Assembly: GCF_013414345.1 (NCBI RefSeq)
Contig: NZ_CP058670.1
Coordinates: forward strand, 682,001 to 746,000
Source: Microcella indica
GTDB taxonomy: Bacteria; Actinomycetota; Actinomycetes; Actinomycetales; Microbacteriaceae
DNA: 64,000 nt
Reading direction: 5' to 3'
Part shown: piece by piece, positions 1 to 6,420 of the stretch
Layout of the letters: the number at the start of each line of letters is the position of its first letter
Position numbering within the stretch: the first letter of the stretch is position 1
Notes under the pieces: generated by a model
Told to the model about the DNA's origin: nothing
Databases searched by the model: none
Seen by the model: the letters and a program-made list of their open reading frames with translations, nothing else
Program-made: the position numbers and the translations under genes

Positions 1-645
1 CGGGTCGTCACGGTCAGCTGCGTGCCGGGTACGGACGCCGACGTGGTGCTGTCTCCTGCATCGGGCGATGCGGGGGCCACGATCGTTCTCGGCCGGGGTG
101 GCGAGCCGGTGCCGGTGACCATCGCGAGCACGGGCCACGCCGTCAACGTCGCGGTTGCGTCGGGCATCGCCCTCGCCGCGGGTGTGCCCGGCGCTGTCAT
201 CGCGTCGCGCCTCGGCGCGCTGCCGGGCTCGCAGCACCGCGCCGAGGTGCAGCAGTCACCGAGCGGAGCGCTCGTGATCGACGACACCTACAACGCGAAC
301 CCTGTCGGGTCGCTGCGCGCGCTCGAGAGCGCGGCGGCGCTCGCCGCCGAGCGGGGCGGCCCTCTCGTCGTCGTGACGCCGGGCATGGTCGAGCTCGGCC
401 CCGTGCAGGCCGAGCGCAACCACGCGTTCGGCGCCGCGATCGGTGCTGTCGGAGCGCGACTGTTCGCGGTCGCACGCACCAACCGGGCCGCTCTGCTCGC
501 GGGCTACGCGAGCACGGCGACGGCGGAGGCGCTCGGGGCGGACGCCGTGCGCTCGCGCGAGCACGCGGTCGCCGAGGCGGTCACGGTCGCGGGGGAGCGG
601 GGCGTTATCCTCTATGAGAACGACTTGCCCGATCACTATCCGTGA
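1..645 (+). CDS. MurF-type Mur ligase, 3' part (5' end outside window)
   Basis: The frame is open from base 1 and 214 codons are visible, so the start and the ATP-binding P-loop are missing. What remains is the end of the central ATPase domain and the C-terminal domain of a Mur ligase. The motif DDTYNANP (near bases 280-303) is the MurF-type signature at the start of the C-terminal domain, followed by a GMVELG segment. MurF joins D-Ala-D-Ala to UDP-MurNAc-tripeptide in the cytoplasm. The gene stops 27 nt before a D-Ala-D-Ala ligase that would make its substrate, which supports the assignment. No other dcw-cluster genes are visible, so this may be a second MurF-like ligase rather than the housekeeping MurF. 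Confidence 0.75.
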   Translation, partial: RVVTVSCVPGTDADVVLSPASGDAGATIVLGRGGEPVPVTIASTGHAVNVAVASGIALAAGVPGAVIASRLGALPGSQHRAEVQQSPSGALVIDDTYNANPVGSLRALESAAALAAERGGPLVVVTPGMVELGPVQAERNHAFGAAIGAVGARLFAVARTNRAALLAGYASTATAEALGADAVRSREHAVAEAVTVAGERGVILYENDLPDHYP

Positions 646-672
646 TCCCAGAACCCACTGATTAAGGTGCAC

Positions 673-1821
673 ATGGCTGGAACCGCCCCCTGGGCCGTCG
701 TCTTCGGCGGCCCGAGCCCCGAGCACGAGATCTCGATCCTCACGGGCTTGCAGGCCGAGCGCGTGCTCGCCGCGGCGGGCCACGACGTCGTCGCGATCTA
801 CTGGTCGCCGACCGGGGATTGGTTCCGCGTGCCCGCGGGCACGGAGGCGAAGGACTACCTCGAGGGCGCTCCGCGCGAGTCGACGCCGCTCGAAGCGCGC
901 GTCTCGGGCGACCCCGGGCTGTACCGCCGCAAGACGTTCGGCGCCGAGCGCCTCGACCTCGAGGCCGCGCTGCTGTGCCTGCACGGCGGCGTCGGCGAGG
1001 GCGGCGGCGCCGCTGCGGTGTTCTCGCTCCTGGGCATTCCCGCGACGGGGTCCACGCTGTTCGCCGGCGCGGTCGGCATGGACAAGCTCGCGTTCGGCGG
1101 CCTCATGTCGGCCGCGGGCATCCCGAGCCTTCCCCGCGAAGCGGTGTCGACGCTCACCGAGCCCGCCTTCGAGGGCCCCTACATCGTCAAGCCGCGCTTC
1201 GGCGGCTCCTCGATCGGCATCGAGATCGCCGAGGATGTCGCCGCGGCCCGCGCTCTCGCGGCCAGCAGCGTGCACTTGCGCACGGGCGCCGTGGTCGAGC
1301 CCTACCGCCCCGAGCTCGTCGACCTCAACATCGCCTTCCGCACCTTCCCGAGCCTGGAGATCACGCAGCTCGAGAAGCCGCTGCGCGGGCCCGCCGGCAG
1401 TGCGCTCTACAGCTACGCCGAGAAGTACCTTGCAGGCGGCGCGGGCGCCGATGCCGGCCTCACGAGCGCTCCCCGCGAGTTCCCGGCTGAGGTGCCCGAG
1501 GCCGTGCACACACGGGCGCGCGAGCTTGCCGAGCGCGTCGCGGACGTCACGCGGCTCACCGGCATCGTGCGCGTCGACCTGCTGCTCGACGAGGCGAGCA
1601 GCGAGCTCTACGTCAACGAGGTCAACACGATCCCCGGCGCGCTCTCGCTGTACCTGTGGGCGCCGCAGCAGCCGGCGGCGACCGTCCTCGTGGATGCTCT
1701 CACCGAGGCCCGGGACCGCCGCGTAGTCTTCCCCCAGGCCGGGTTCGGCGGCGGCGCCGCGCTACGAGCCGCGGGCGGCATCGCCGGCAAGCTCGTCGGC
1801 CTCGACGGCCCCCGCGCGTAG
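673..1821 (+). CDS. ddl: D-alanine--D-alanine ligase
   Basis: ATP-grasp ligase of 382 residues that condenses two D-alanines for peptidoglycan precursors. The N-terminal segment WAVVFGGPSPEHEISILTG is the Ddl signature with the glycine-rich first D-Ala site. YIVKPRFGGSSIG is the ATP-grasp lysine/serine loop, and the C-terminal YVNEVNTIPGA carries the Mg-binding Glu/Asn pair. I chose ATG 673 because a TAAGG Shine-Dalgarno lies 5 nt before it; GTG 667 in the same frame would add two residues. It follows a MurF-type gene by 27 nt and is probably co-transcribed with it. Length is slightly above the usual 310-375. Confidence 0.93.
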   Translation: MAGTAPWAVVFGGPSPEHEISILTGLQAERVLAAAGHDVVAIYWSPTGDWFRVPAGTEAKDYLEGAPRESTPLEARVSGDPGLYRRKTFGAERLDLEAALLCLHGGVGEGGGAAAVFSLLGIPATGSTLFAGAVGMDKLAFGGLMSAAGIPSLPREAVSTLTEPAFEGPYIVKPRFGGSSIGIEIAEDVAAARALAASSVHLRTGAVVEPYRPELVDLNIAFRTFPSLEITQLEKPLRGPAGSALYSYAEKYLAGGAGADAGLTSAPREFPAEVPEAVHTRARELAERVADVTRLTGIVRVDLLLDEASSELYVNEVNTIPGALSLYLWAPQQPAATVLVDALTEARDRRVVFPQAGFGGGAALRAAGGIAGKLVGLDGPRA

Positions 1822-1867
1822 CCGCGCGGCGCGCTCGCGCGCCCGCGCACGCGCGCACGGGCGTCGG

Positions 1868-2040
1868 TGCCAGATCTGGCGCAAAAGGGCGCTCGTCGCC
1901 CGCGATTCGGCCACTTTGTGGCGAATCTGCGGCGGCGCTCGCGGCGCGCGAGGGCGAACCCGCGCGCTATGTCGTGCCAGATCTGGCACGAATGGGCGCT
2001 CGCGGTGCGCGATACTCCCGTTTTGCGGCGAATCTGCGGG
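1868..2040. repeat. ~107-bp imperfect direct repeat with BglII-type palindromes
   Basis: Two diverged copies start at about 1868 and 1975. Each begins with GCCAGATCTGGC; the second is a perfect 16-bp palindrome GTGCCAGATCTGGCAC at 1974-1989. Shared blocks follow: GGGCGCTCG, then GCGAATCTGCGG about 50 nt later. The repeat fills the space between the convergent ddl and DUF3515 genes. The long open frames here on both strands are made of repeated sequence and resemble no protein family I know, so I read this as non-coding. The palindromes could be a protein-binding site or a REP-like element. Confidence 0.75.
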
Positions 2041-2045
2041 GTTGC

Positions 2046-2163
2046 GCGGGGTGCGTGGGCCATGCGGGGTGCGTGGGCCACGCGGGTCGTGTGGGGTGAG
2101 CGGGCATGCGCGGGTCGTGTGGGGTGAGCGGGCGTGCGCGGGTCGTGCGGGGTGAGCGGGGAT
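2046..2163. repeat. short tandem repeats (2 x 18 bp, then 3 x 28 bp)
   Basis: Two copies of an 18-bp unit (GCGGGGTGCGTGGGCCAY, 2046-2081) run into three copies of a 28-bp unit (2080-2107, 2108-2135, 2136-2163) built around GCGGGTCGTG and GGGGTGAGCGGG, with only a few differences. The block ends 10 nt before the stop codon of the leftward DUF3515 gene, so it lies at the 3' end of that transcript or of ddl. Near-identical copies suggest slippage-prone, copy-number-variable DNA. No coding sense found. Confidence 0.85.
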
Positions 2164-2173
2164 GCGCGGGGCG

Positions 2174-2674
2174 CTACTCGGTCTCGGGTGCGACCGTGCC
2201 GCCGCCGAAGACGTCGGTCGTAGCGAGGCACCGGGCCTCGGCCGGGGTCGCGGCGACCGCTCCGCTGATGGCGCGCACGGCGTCCGCGCCGGCGATGTAG
2301 GTGATGTCGACGATGACCTCGGTCGTGGGCGTGCGTCCGTAGGTCGTGAAGACGTATTGCGGGGCGTCGCTCTCGTCGAGCAGCCAGTCGACGCCGTCGA
2401 CGTCGAAGCACGGCAGGTCGCTCGGGCCGAGATCGGGCAGCCCGCACCGGTAGATGACGGCCGTGGGTTCACCCCACGCCGCAGTGGCCTGCGCGTTCGT
2501 GCTGCGGCGGTCGAGCTCGCCGATGGTCTGCGGCAGCCGCACCGAGATCTCGGCGCACGCCACGGAGTTCGCCTCGGGCGCCGCCTCGAGCGGCACGGTC
2601 GGAGCACACGCCGCGAGGGGCATGATGGCGAGCGCGGCGACGGCAAGGGCCAGGAGGGGGGAGCGGGTTCTCAT
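2174..2674 (-). CDS. DUF3515 family lipoprotein
   Basis: 166-residue exported lipoprotein. Residues 1-22 form a signal peptide (Arg-rich start, Ala/Leu core) ending in lipobox LAAC, with lipidation expected at Cys23. The mature part carries paired cysteines and the conserved segment around AAWGEPTAVIYRCG, typical of the actinobacterial DUF3515 family, whose function is unknown. Genes of this family commonly sit beside ddl and thiL, as here. It diverges from thiL over a shared promoter: on this strand a TAGCCT -10 box ends 8 nt before the ATG, so the mRNA is essentially leaderless. Confidence 0.85.
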   Translation of the reverse strand: MRTRSPLLALAVAALAIMPLAACAPTVPLEAAPEANSVACAEISVRLPQTIGELDRRSTNAQATAAWGEPTAVIYRCGLPDLGPSDLPCFDVDGVDWLLDESDAPQYVFTTYGRTPTTEVIVDITYIAGADAVRAISGAVAATPAEARCLATTDVFGGGTVAPETE

Positions 2675-2682
2675 CGTCGTTC

Positions 2683-2692
2683 AGGCTACCGT
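2683..2692. promoter_or_regulatory. bidirectional leaderless promoter, DUF3515 / thiL
   Basis: The ten bases AGGCTACCGT hold two overlapping -10 boxes that share the central TA: TACCGT rightward (2687-2692), 7 nt before the thiL ATG, and TAGCCT leftward (2688-2683), 8 nt before the DUF3515 ATG. Leaderless transcripts with a TANNNT box at this distance are common in Actinobacteria. No clear -35 elements are seen. Inferred from spacing, not measured. Confidence 0.6.
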
Positions 2693-2699
2693 TGAGCGC

Positions 2700-3821
2700 A
2701 TGAGCGAAGCCGAGTCGAGCGGGCCCGACGGCGACGGCGCCGGCGTCGAGGGCACCCGGGCAGCCGCAGAACCGGGCGGCGGAGACGACTCGAAGCACAC
2801 CCTCGACACTCTCGGCTCCGTCGGTGAGCTCGATGCCCTCGCCCGCATTATCCCGCGCCTGCCGCCGAGCGAGGCGACCATGCTGGGCCCGGGCGACGAC
2901 GCAGCCGTGCTCGCGGCGCCCGACGGTCTCTACGTCGTGACGACCGACATGATGATCCACGGCCCCGACTTCCGCCTCGCGTGGTCGAGCATGCGCGATC
3001 TGGGGTTCAAGGCCGCGGCGACGAACCTGAGCGACGTCGCCGCGATGGGCGCGCGACCGACGGCTCTCGTCGTGGCGCTCGCGGCACCGGCCGAGACGCC
3101 CGTGAGCGACCTTGAGGCCCTCGCGGACGGCTTGCGGGAAGCGTGCGCCGAGCTCGCTCCGGGCTGCGGAGTCGTCGGGGGAGACCTGAGCGTCTCACCC
3201 ACCCTCACGATCGCCGTGACGGCGTTCGGCGACCTCGAAGGGCGTGAGCCGGTGCGGCGCGACGGCGCGCGCGTGGGCGACGTGGTCGCGGTCTCCGGCC
3301 CGCTCGGTGCGGCCGCAGAGGGTCTGGCCCTGCTGTTCGAGCGCGCGGTCGATGACGACGGCGTGCCGGATGCTCGGGCCGCCGCTCGACTGCGCTCCGA
3401 GCATCCCGTCGCCGTAGCCGCCCAGCTCACGCCGCACCCGCCGATCGCGGACGGCGTCGCCGCCGCGCTCGCGGGAGCCACCTCGATGCTCGACCTGAGC
3501 GACGGCCTCGCCCTCGACGCGCGGCGGATTGCGCGCGCGAGCGGCGTGAGCCTCGACCTCGATGCGGCTGCCGTGTGCATGGCGGCGGGGGTGGATGCTT
3601 CCCGGCTGCCGCACGTGATCGTGGGCGGGGAGGATCACTCGCTGCTCGCGACGTTCCCGCCCGCGACGGGCCCGGGCCAGTCGCTGCCGGGCGGGTTCCG
3701 GGTGATCGGCCGCGTCGTCGAGGCGGGCGCAGAGGGCCCTGCCCTGCTCGTCGGGGGCCGGGTCTTCGCCGCGCGCGGCGGGTGGGACTCGTTCGACGAG
3801 TGGAGCGGCGGCGTCGGCTGA
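2700..3821 (+). CDS. thiL: thiamine-monophosphate kinase
   Basis: 373-residue cytoplasmic kinase that phosphorylates thiamine monophosphate to the active cofactor thiamine diphosphate. The core follows the ThiL/PurM fold: GPGDDAAVL (Mg-ATP Asp residues) near residue 65, then the LGFKAAATNLSDVAAMGARP block, GGDLS and MLDLSDGLALDARRIA. Residues 1-40 are an acidic, low-complexity extension absent from most ThiL proteins. ATG 2700 is chosen because it sits 7 nt after a TACCGT -10 box; the open frame extends further upstream but would run through the divergent gene. It converges with whiB1. Confidence 0.92.
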   Translation: MSEAESSGPDGDGAGVEGTRAAAEPGGGDDSKHTLDTLGSVGELDALARIIPRLPPSEATMLGPGDDAAVLAAPDGLYVVTTDMMIHGPDFRLAWSSMRDLGFKAAATNLSDVAAMGARPTALVVALAAPAETPVSDLEALADGLREACAELAPGCGVVGGDLSVSPTLTIAVTAFGDLEGREPVRRDGARVGDVVAVSGPLGAAAEGLALLFERAVDDDGVPDARAAARLRSEHPVAVAAQLTPHPPIADGVAAALAGATSMLDLSDGLALDARRIARASGVSLDLDAAAVCMAAGVDASRLPHVIVGGEDHSLLATFPPATGPGQSLPGGFRVIGRVVEAGAEGPALLVGGRVFAARGGWDSFDEWSGGVG

Positions 3822-3843
3822 ACGCCGGACGGCGCGGGGAAGG

Positions 3844-4092
3844 CTAGGAGGCGCGGCGCGCGCGGGCGGCGCGGCGCTTGAGGGCGCGGCGCTCGTCTTC
3901 GCTGAGGCCGCCCCACACGCCGGAGTCCTGGTTGGTCTCGAGCGCGTACTGCAGGCAGGTCTCGGTCACCGAGCATCGACCGCAGACGGTCTTGGCCTTC
4001 TCGATCTGGTCCACGGCGGGACCAGTGTTGCCGACCGGGAAGAAGAGCTCCGGGTCAGCGGTGAGGCAGGCTGCTTTGTCGCGCCAATCCAT
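3844..4092 (-). CDS. whiB1: WhiB1-type iron-sulfur transcription regulator
   Basis: 82-residue WhiB-family protein. The four [4Fe-4S] ligands Cys9, Cys37, Cys40 and Cys46 are all present, followed by the GVWGGLSEDERR turn and a basic RRAARARRAS DNA-binding tail. The start MDWRDKA and cysteine spacing match mycobacterial WhiB1, an essential nitric-oxide-sensitive regulator that binds the main sigma factor; function here is inferred. ATG 4092 is preferred over an upstream in-frame ATG at 4125 because AAAAGGAG lies 8 nt before it. The mRNA has a long leader with a hairpin around the ribosome site. Confidence 0.93.
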   Translation of the reverse strand: MDWRDKAACLTADPELFFPVGNTGPAVDQIEKAKTVCGRCSVTETCLQYALETNQDSGVWGGLSEDERRALKRRAARARRAS

Positions 4093-4094
4093 AG

Positions 4095-4128
4095 GACGTG
4101 CTCCTTTTGTGCATTGCCGTAGCACGTC
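4095..4128 (-). promoter_or_regulatory. hairpin over the whiB1 ribosome-binding site
   Basis: Perfect 8-bp inverted repeat in the whiB1 leader: GACGTGCT (4128-4121 on the transcript strand) pairs with AGCACGTC (4102-4095). The 18-nt loop ends in AAAAGG, and the last two bases of the Shine-Dalgarno plus the whole spacer to the ATG are in the 3' arm; the stem ends 2 nt before the start codon. If it folds it would limit ribosome access. It could instead be an operator on DNA. Confidence 0.5.
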
Positions 4129-4234
4129 GAGTGAGGTTGGGGACGCGCTACATCCGTGAACTCACCGACGAAAGTTGGGGCGAGTGAGACTGAGAGGGAT
4201 GCCGCCCACGTCACTGTAGGCGTCTGATCAACCG

Positions 4235-4263
4235 CATATAGGCTCTCACAGGGCCTGAGTCAA
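4235..4263 (-). promoter_or_regulatory. sigma70-type promoter of whiB1
   Basis: On the minus strand TTGACT (4263-4258) and TATATG (4240-4235) are separated by exactly 17 nt, close to the housekeeping consensus. Transcription would begin near 4228, giving whiB1 a leader of about 135 nt, unlike the leaderless genes around it. Confidence 0.7.
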
Positions 4264-4291
4264 ATCAATAGTTTTGTATAGGACGGTTCTC

Positions 4292-4684
4292 GTGTCGGAC
4301 ACCCGACGGACACCCCTCGTCACCCTGCTCGTCATCATCCTGACGCTCGAGTCCGTCTTCGTCGCCGTCGTCGCGGTCGCGCTGGCGGCCGAACTGCTGC
4401 GGCTGCAGGCCGACTCCCCCGTCACGGCGCTCGCCCTCGTCGGCCTCACGGCCCTCGTCGTCGTCTGGCTCGTCGCGATGACGGTGGGCGTGTGGCGGGC
4501 CCGGGCGTGGACGCGCGGCAGCATCCTCGTCTACCACTTCCTACAGCTCGCGATCGGCGTCGGCAGCCTTCAGGGCTTCGTGCCGCGGCCCGACATCGCG
4601 TCGTGGATCATAATCCCCTCGGTGCTGGGGATCATTCTCGCGCTCACGCCGAGCGTGACCGAGCACCTCTCCCGCCGCGGCTGA
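4292..4684 (+). CDS. small four-helix membrane protein, unknown function
   Basis: 130-residue protein with four predicted membrane helices: about residues 8-32, 40-62, 75-95 and 98-118, with a short basic loop (WRARAWTRGS) after helix 2. No enzyme motif is visible and I cannot name the family, though similar small proteins next to bcp are common in this group. GTG 4292 is chosen because AGGA ends 8 nt upstream; a TTG at 4274 would add six residues. It diverges from whiB1 and runs head-on into bcp with 12 nt between stops. Confidence 0.75.
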   Translation: MSDTRRTPLVTLLVIILTLESVFVAVVAVALAAELLRLQADSPVTALALVGLTALVVVWLVAMTVGVWRARAWTRGSILVYHFLQLAIGVGSLQGFVPRPDIASWIIIPSVLGIILALTPSVTEHLSRRG

Positions 4685-4696
4685 CGGGCGGCGACC

Positions 4697-5170
4697 TCAG
4701 TCGAGCCCGAGCTTCTTGCGCAGGCTCGCGACGTGGCCGGTCGCCTTGACGTTGTAGAGCGCGTGCTCGAGCACGCCCTGCTCGTCGATCACGAAGGTCG
4801 AGCGAATGACTCCCGTCACGGTCTTGCCGTACATCGACTTCTCGCCGTACGCCGCGTAGGCGTTGTGCACCGTGAGATCGGGGTCGCTCAGCAGGGGGAA
4901 GGTCAGGTTCTGCTCGTCGGCGAACGTCTGCAGAGCATCCCCGGAGTCCTTGGAGATGCCGAGCACCTGGTAGCCGGCGCTCGCGAGGGAGGCGAGGTTG
5001 TCGCGGAAGTCGCACGCCTGCGTCGTGCAGCCGGGCGTCGAGGCGGCGGGGTAGAAGTAGAGCACGACCTTCTGGCCGGCGTAGTCGCCGAGCGAGACGG
5101 GCGTGCCGTCCTTGTCGGGCAAGGTGAAGGCGGGGGCGGCGGTTCCGGCTTCGAGGCGCGTGCTGGCCAT
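4697..5170 (-). CDS. bcp: thioredoxin-dependent peroxiredoxin (Bcp/PrxQ)
   Basis: 157-residue cytoplasmic peroxiredoxin that reduces hydrogen and organic peroxides with thioredoxin. The motif STPGCTTQACDFRD gives the peroxidatic Cys48 and, five residues on, the resolving Cys53 of the atypical two-cysteine PrxQ class. The C-terminal half has the expected SKDS, FPLLSD and RSTFVIDEQG segments. ATG 5170 follows AAGGAG by a 7-nt spacer. The gene faces leftward and stands between two rightward units, so it is probably monocistronic. Confidence 0.95.
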   Translation of the reverse strand: MASTRLEAGTAAPAFTLPDKDGTPVSLGDYAGQKVVLYFYPAASTPGCTTQACDFRDNLASLASAGYQVLGISKDSGDALQTFADEQNLTFPLLSDPDLTVHNAYAAYGEKSMYGKTVTGVIRSTFVIDEQGVLEHALYNVKATGHVASLRKKLGLD

Positions 5171-5324
5171 GAGGGCTCCTTGCATGATCGGGATGCGCGG
5201 CGCAGGTCGACTCCGCGGTGAGAGTCTCAGTGTATGAATGCGGGCGGGACGCTCGCTGAGAGCCGCCCGAGTGGAGGCTGCCCCGCCACGGTGGTAGTGT
5301 TTCCTCTCGGCCGTCAAGGCCTAC

Positions 5325-5397
<73 letters not shown>

Positions 5398-5399
5398 CG

Positions 5400-5438
5400 A
5401 AAACCCCGGTTCGCTCTCGCCAGCTGCCGGGGTTTTTT
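5400..5438 (+). terminator. Rho-independent terminator after tRNA-Lys
   Basis: AAAACCCCGG (5400-5409) and CCGGGGTTTTTT (5427-5438) form a 10-bp stem with a 17-nt loop followed by a run of T. It is the clearest intrinsic terminator in the window and starts 3 nt after the tRNA. Confidence 0.9.
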
Positions 5439-5454
5439 CGTGCCCCGCGGCGCT

Positions 5455-5652
5455 CTAGTCGTCGATGCCGGGGGCGTCGATCGCCTTGTTCTCTTCCATC
5501 ACGGTGCCGACGGCGATCGCGACGCTGATGCCCCAACTGGCCCACATGAGGGCGAGGCGCCAGTCGCGCGGGCCGTGCCGAGTGGTCGAGATGACATTCC
5601 AGGCGGAGAACACGGCGCTCACCACGGCACCGTTGAGGATGTACTTGCGCAT
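5455..5652 (-). CDS. small two-helix membrane protein, unknown
   Basis: 65-residue protein with two hydrophobic stretches, about residues 8-24 and 32-50, separated by a basic segment with RHGPRDWR. The ATG at 5652 is preceded by GGAAGG at a normal distance, which is the main reason to call it real. Its stop lies just past the tRNA terminator, which may also end this transcript from the other side. No family recognised; no partner gene on this strand. Confidence 0.65.
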   Translation of the reverse strand: MRKYILNGAVVSAVFSAWNVISTTRHGPRDWRLALMWASWGISVAIAVGTVMEENKAIDAPGIDD

Positions 5653-5780
5653 GCGGTGACCTTCCCTCGTCGTGTGTGCTCCACGCTATCGTTCCTGCCC
5701 GGTGCGGATGCCGCCAGCGTCCAGTTCATGTCCAGGCTGTTGCGCGGGGCTGGGAAGTCGCCCAGCGCAACCTTGGCATC

Positions 5781-5813
5781 TGACCGATTGGTCAAATCCT
5801 GACCGATCGGTCA
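5781..5813. promoter_or_regulatory. twin TetR-type operators
   Basis: TGACCGATTGGTCA (5781-5794, one mismatch from a palindrome) and TGACCGATCGGTCA (5800-5813, perfect) repeat with 19-bp centre spacing, about two helical turns. The second ends 6 nt before the GTG of the TetR gene, so bound repressor would cover the promoter. Such 14-bp TGACCGNNCGGTCA sites are typical of TetR autoregulation; binding is inferred. Confidence 0.8.
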
Positions 5814-5819
5814 ACTAAC

Positions 5820-6419
5820 GTGGCCGCCGTGACTCTCCATGACGAACTGCGCGCGATCGCGCTTGCCGAATTCGCGACCTCCGGGTACGCCGCGACCTCA
5901 CTGCAGCGCATCGCCGACCTCGCGGGCACATCGAAGGCGAGCGTGCTCTACCACTTCGCGTCGAAAGAGCTGCTGCTCGCCGACATCGTGAGCCCCGCCG
6001 TCGATGACCTCGATCGCCTGCTCGACTCGATCGACACCGCGAGCGGGCTACGCCACGCCGACTTCGTCGAGAGCTTCGTCGACCTCCTGCTGCGGCACCG
6101 CGAGGTTGTTCCCCTCGTCATCAACCAGGGCGCGACCCTCGATGACGTTCCCGTCATGCACCGCGCGACCGAGATCATGCGCCGCGTCGCCGAACTCTTC
6201 CGGCTCGCGAGCGGCTCGACCATGGAGAAGCTGCGCTTCGGCGTCGCATTCGGCGGAGTCGCCTACACGCTCGCGGCCGCCGAGCGCCTCGGCCTCAGCG
6301 GCGAGATCGACGTCGACGACCTGCGCGGCGCACTCCTGGTCATCCTGCACGAACTGCTCGTGCCCTCCGAGCAGTCGCTTGCCCCCGCCTCCCTCGCCGA
6401 CCCGACCCCCAAGGACTGA
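5820..6419 (+). CDS. TetR-family repressor
   Basis: 199-residue regulator. Residues ~5-50 form the TetR helix-turn-helix; SLQRIADLAGTSKASVLYHF contains the recognition helix and the YHF motif. The rest is an all-helical ligand-binding domain of no recognisable subclass. GTG 5820 lies 6 nt after a perfect operator palindrome; GTG 5829 is an alternative. The next gene, an MMPL transporter, begins 1 nt after this stop, so the three-gene unit is almost certainly autoregulated and probably induced by a lipophilic or toxic compound exported by the transporter. The inducer cannot be told from sequence. Confidence 0.92.
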   Translation: MAAVTLHDELRAIALAEFATSGYAATSLQRIADLAGTSKASVLYHFASKELLLADIVSPAVDDLDRLLDSIDTASGLRHADFVESFVDLLLRHREVVPLVINQGATLDDVPVMHRATEIMRRVAELFRLASGSTMEKLRFGVAFGGVAYTLAAAERLGLSGEIDVDDLRGALLVILHELLVPSEQSLAPASLADPTPKD

Positions 6420-6420
6420 C

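Noticed and set aside
1608-2646. Long leftward open frames across the repeat region after ddl
   Set aside because: They are built from repeated GC-rich units, run antisense into ddl and into the DUF3515 gene, are Arg/Pro-rich and match no family; the repeats explain the openness.
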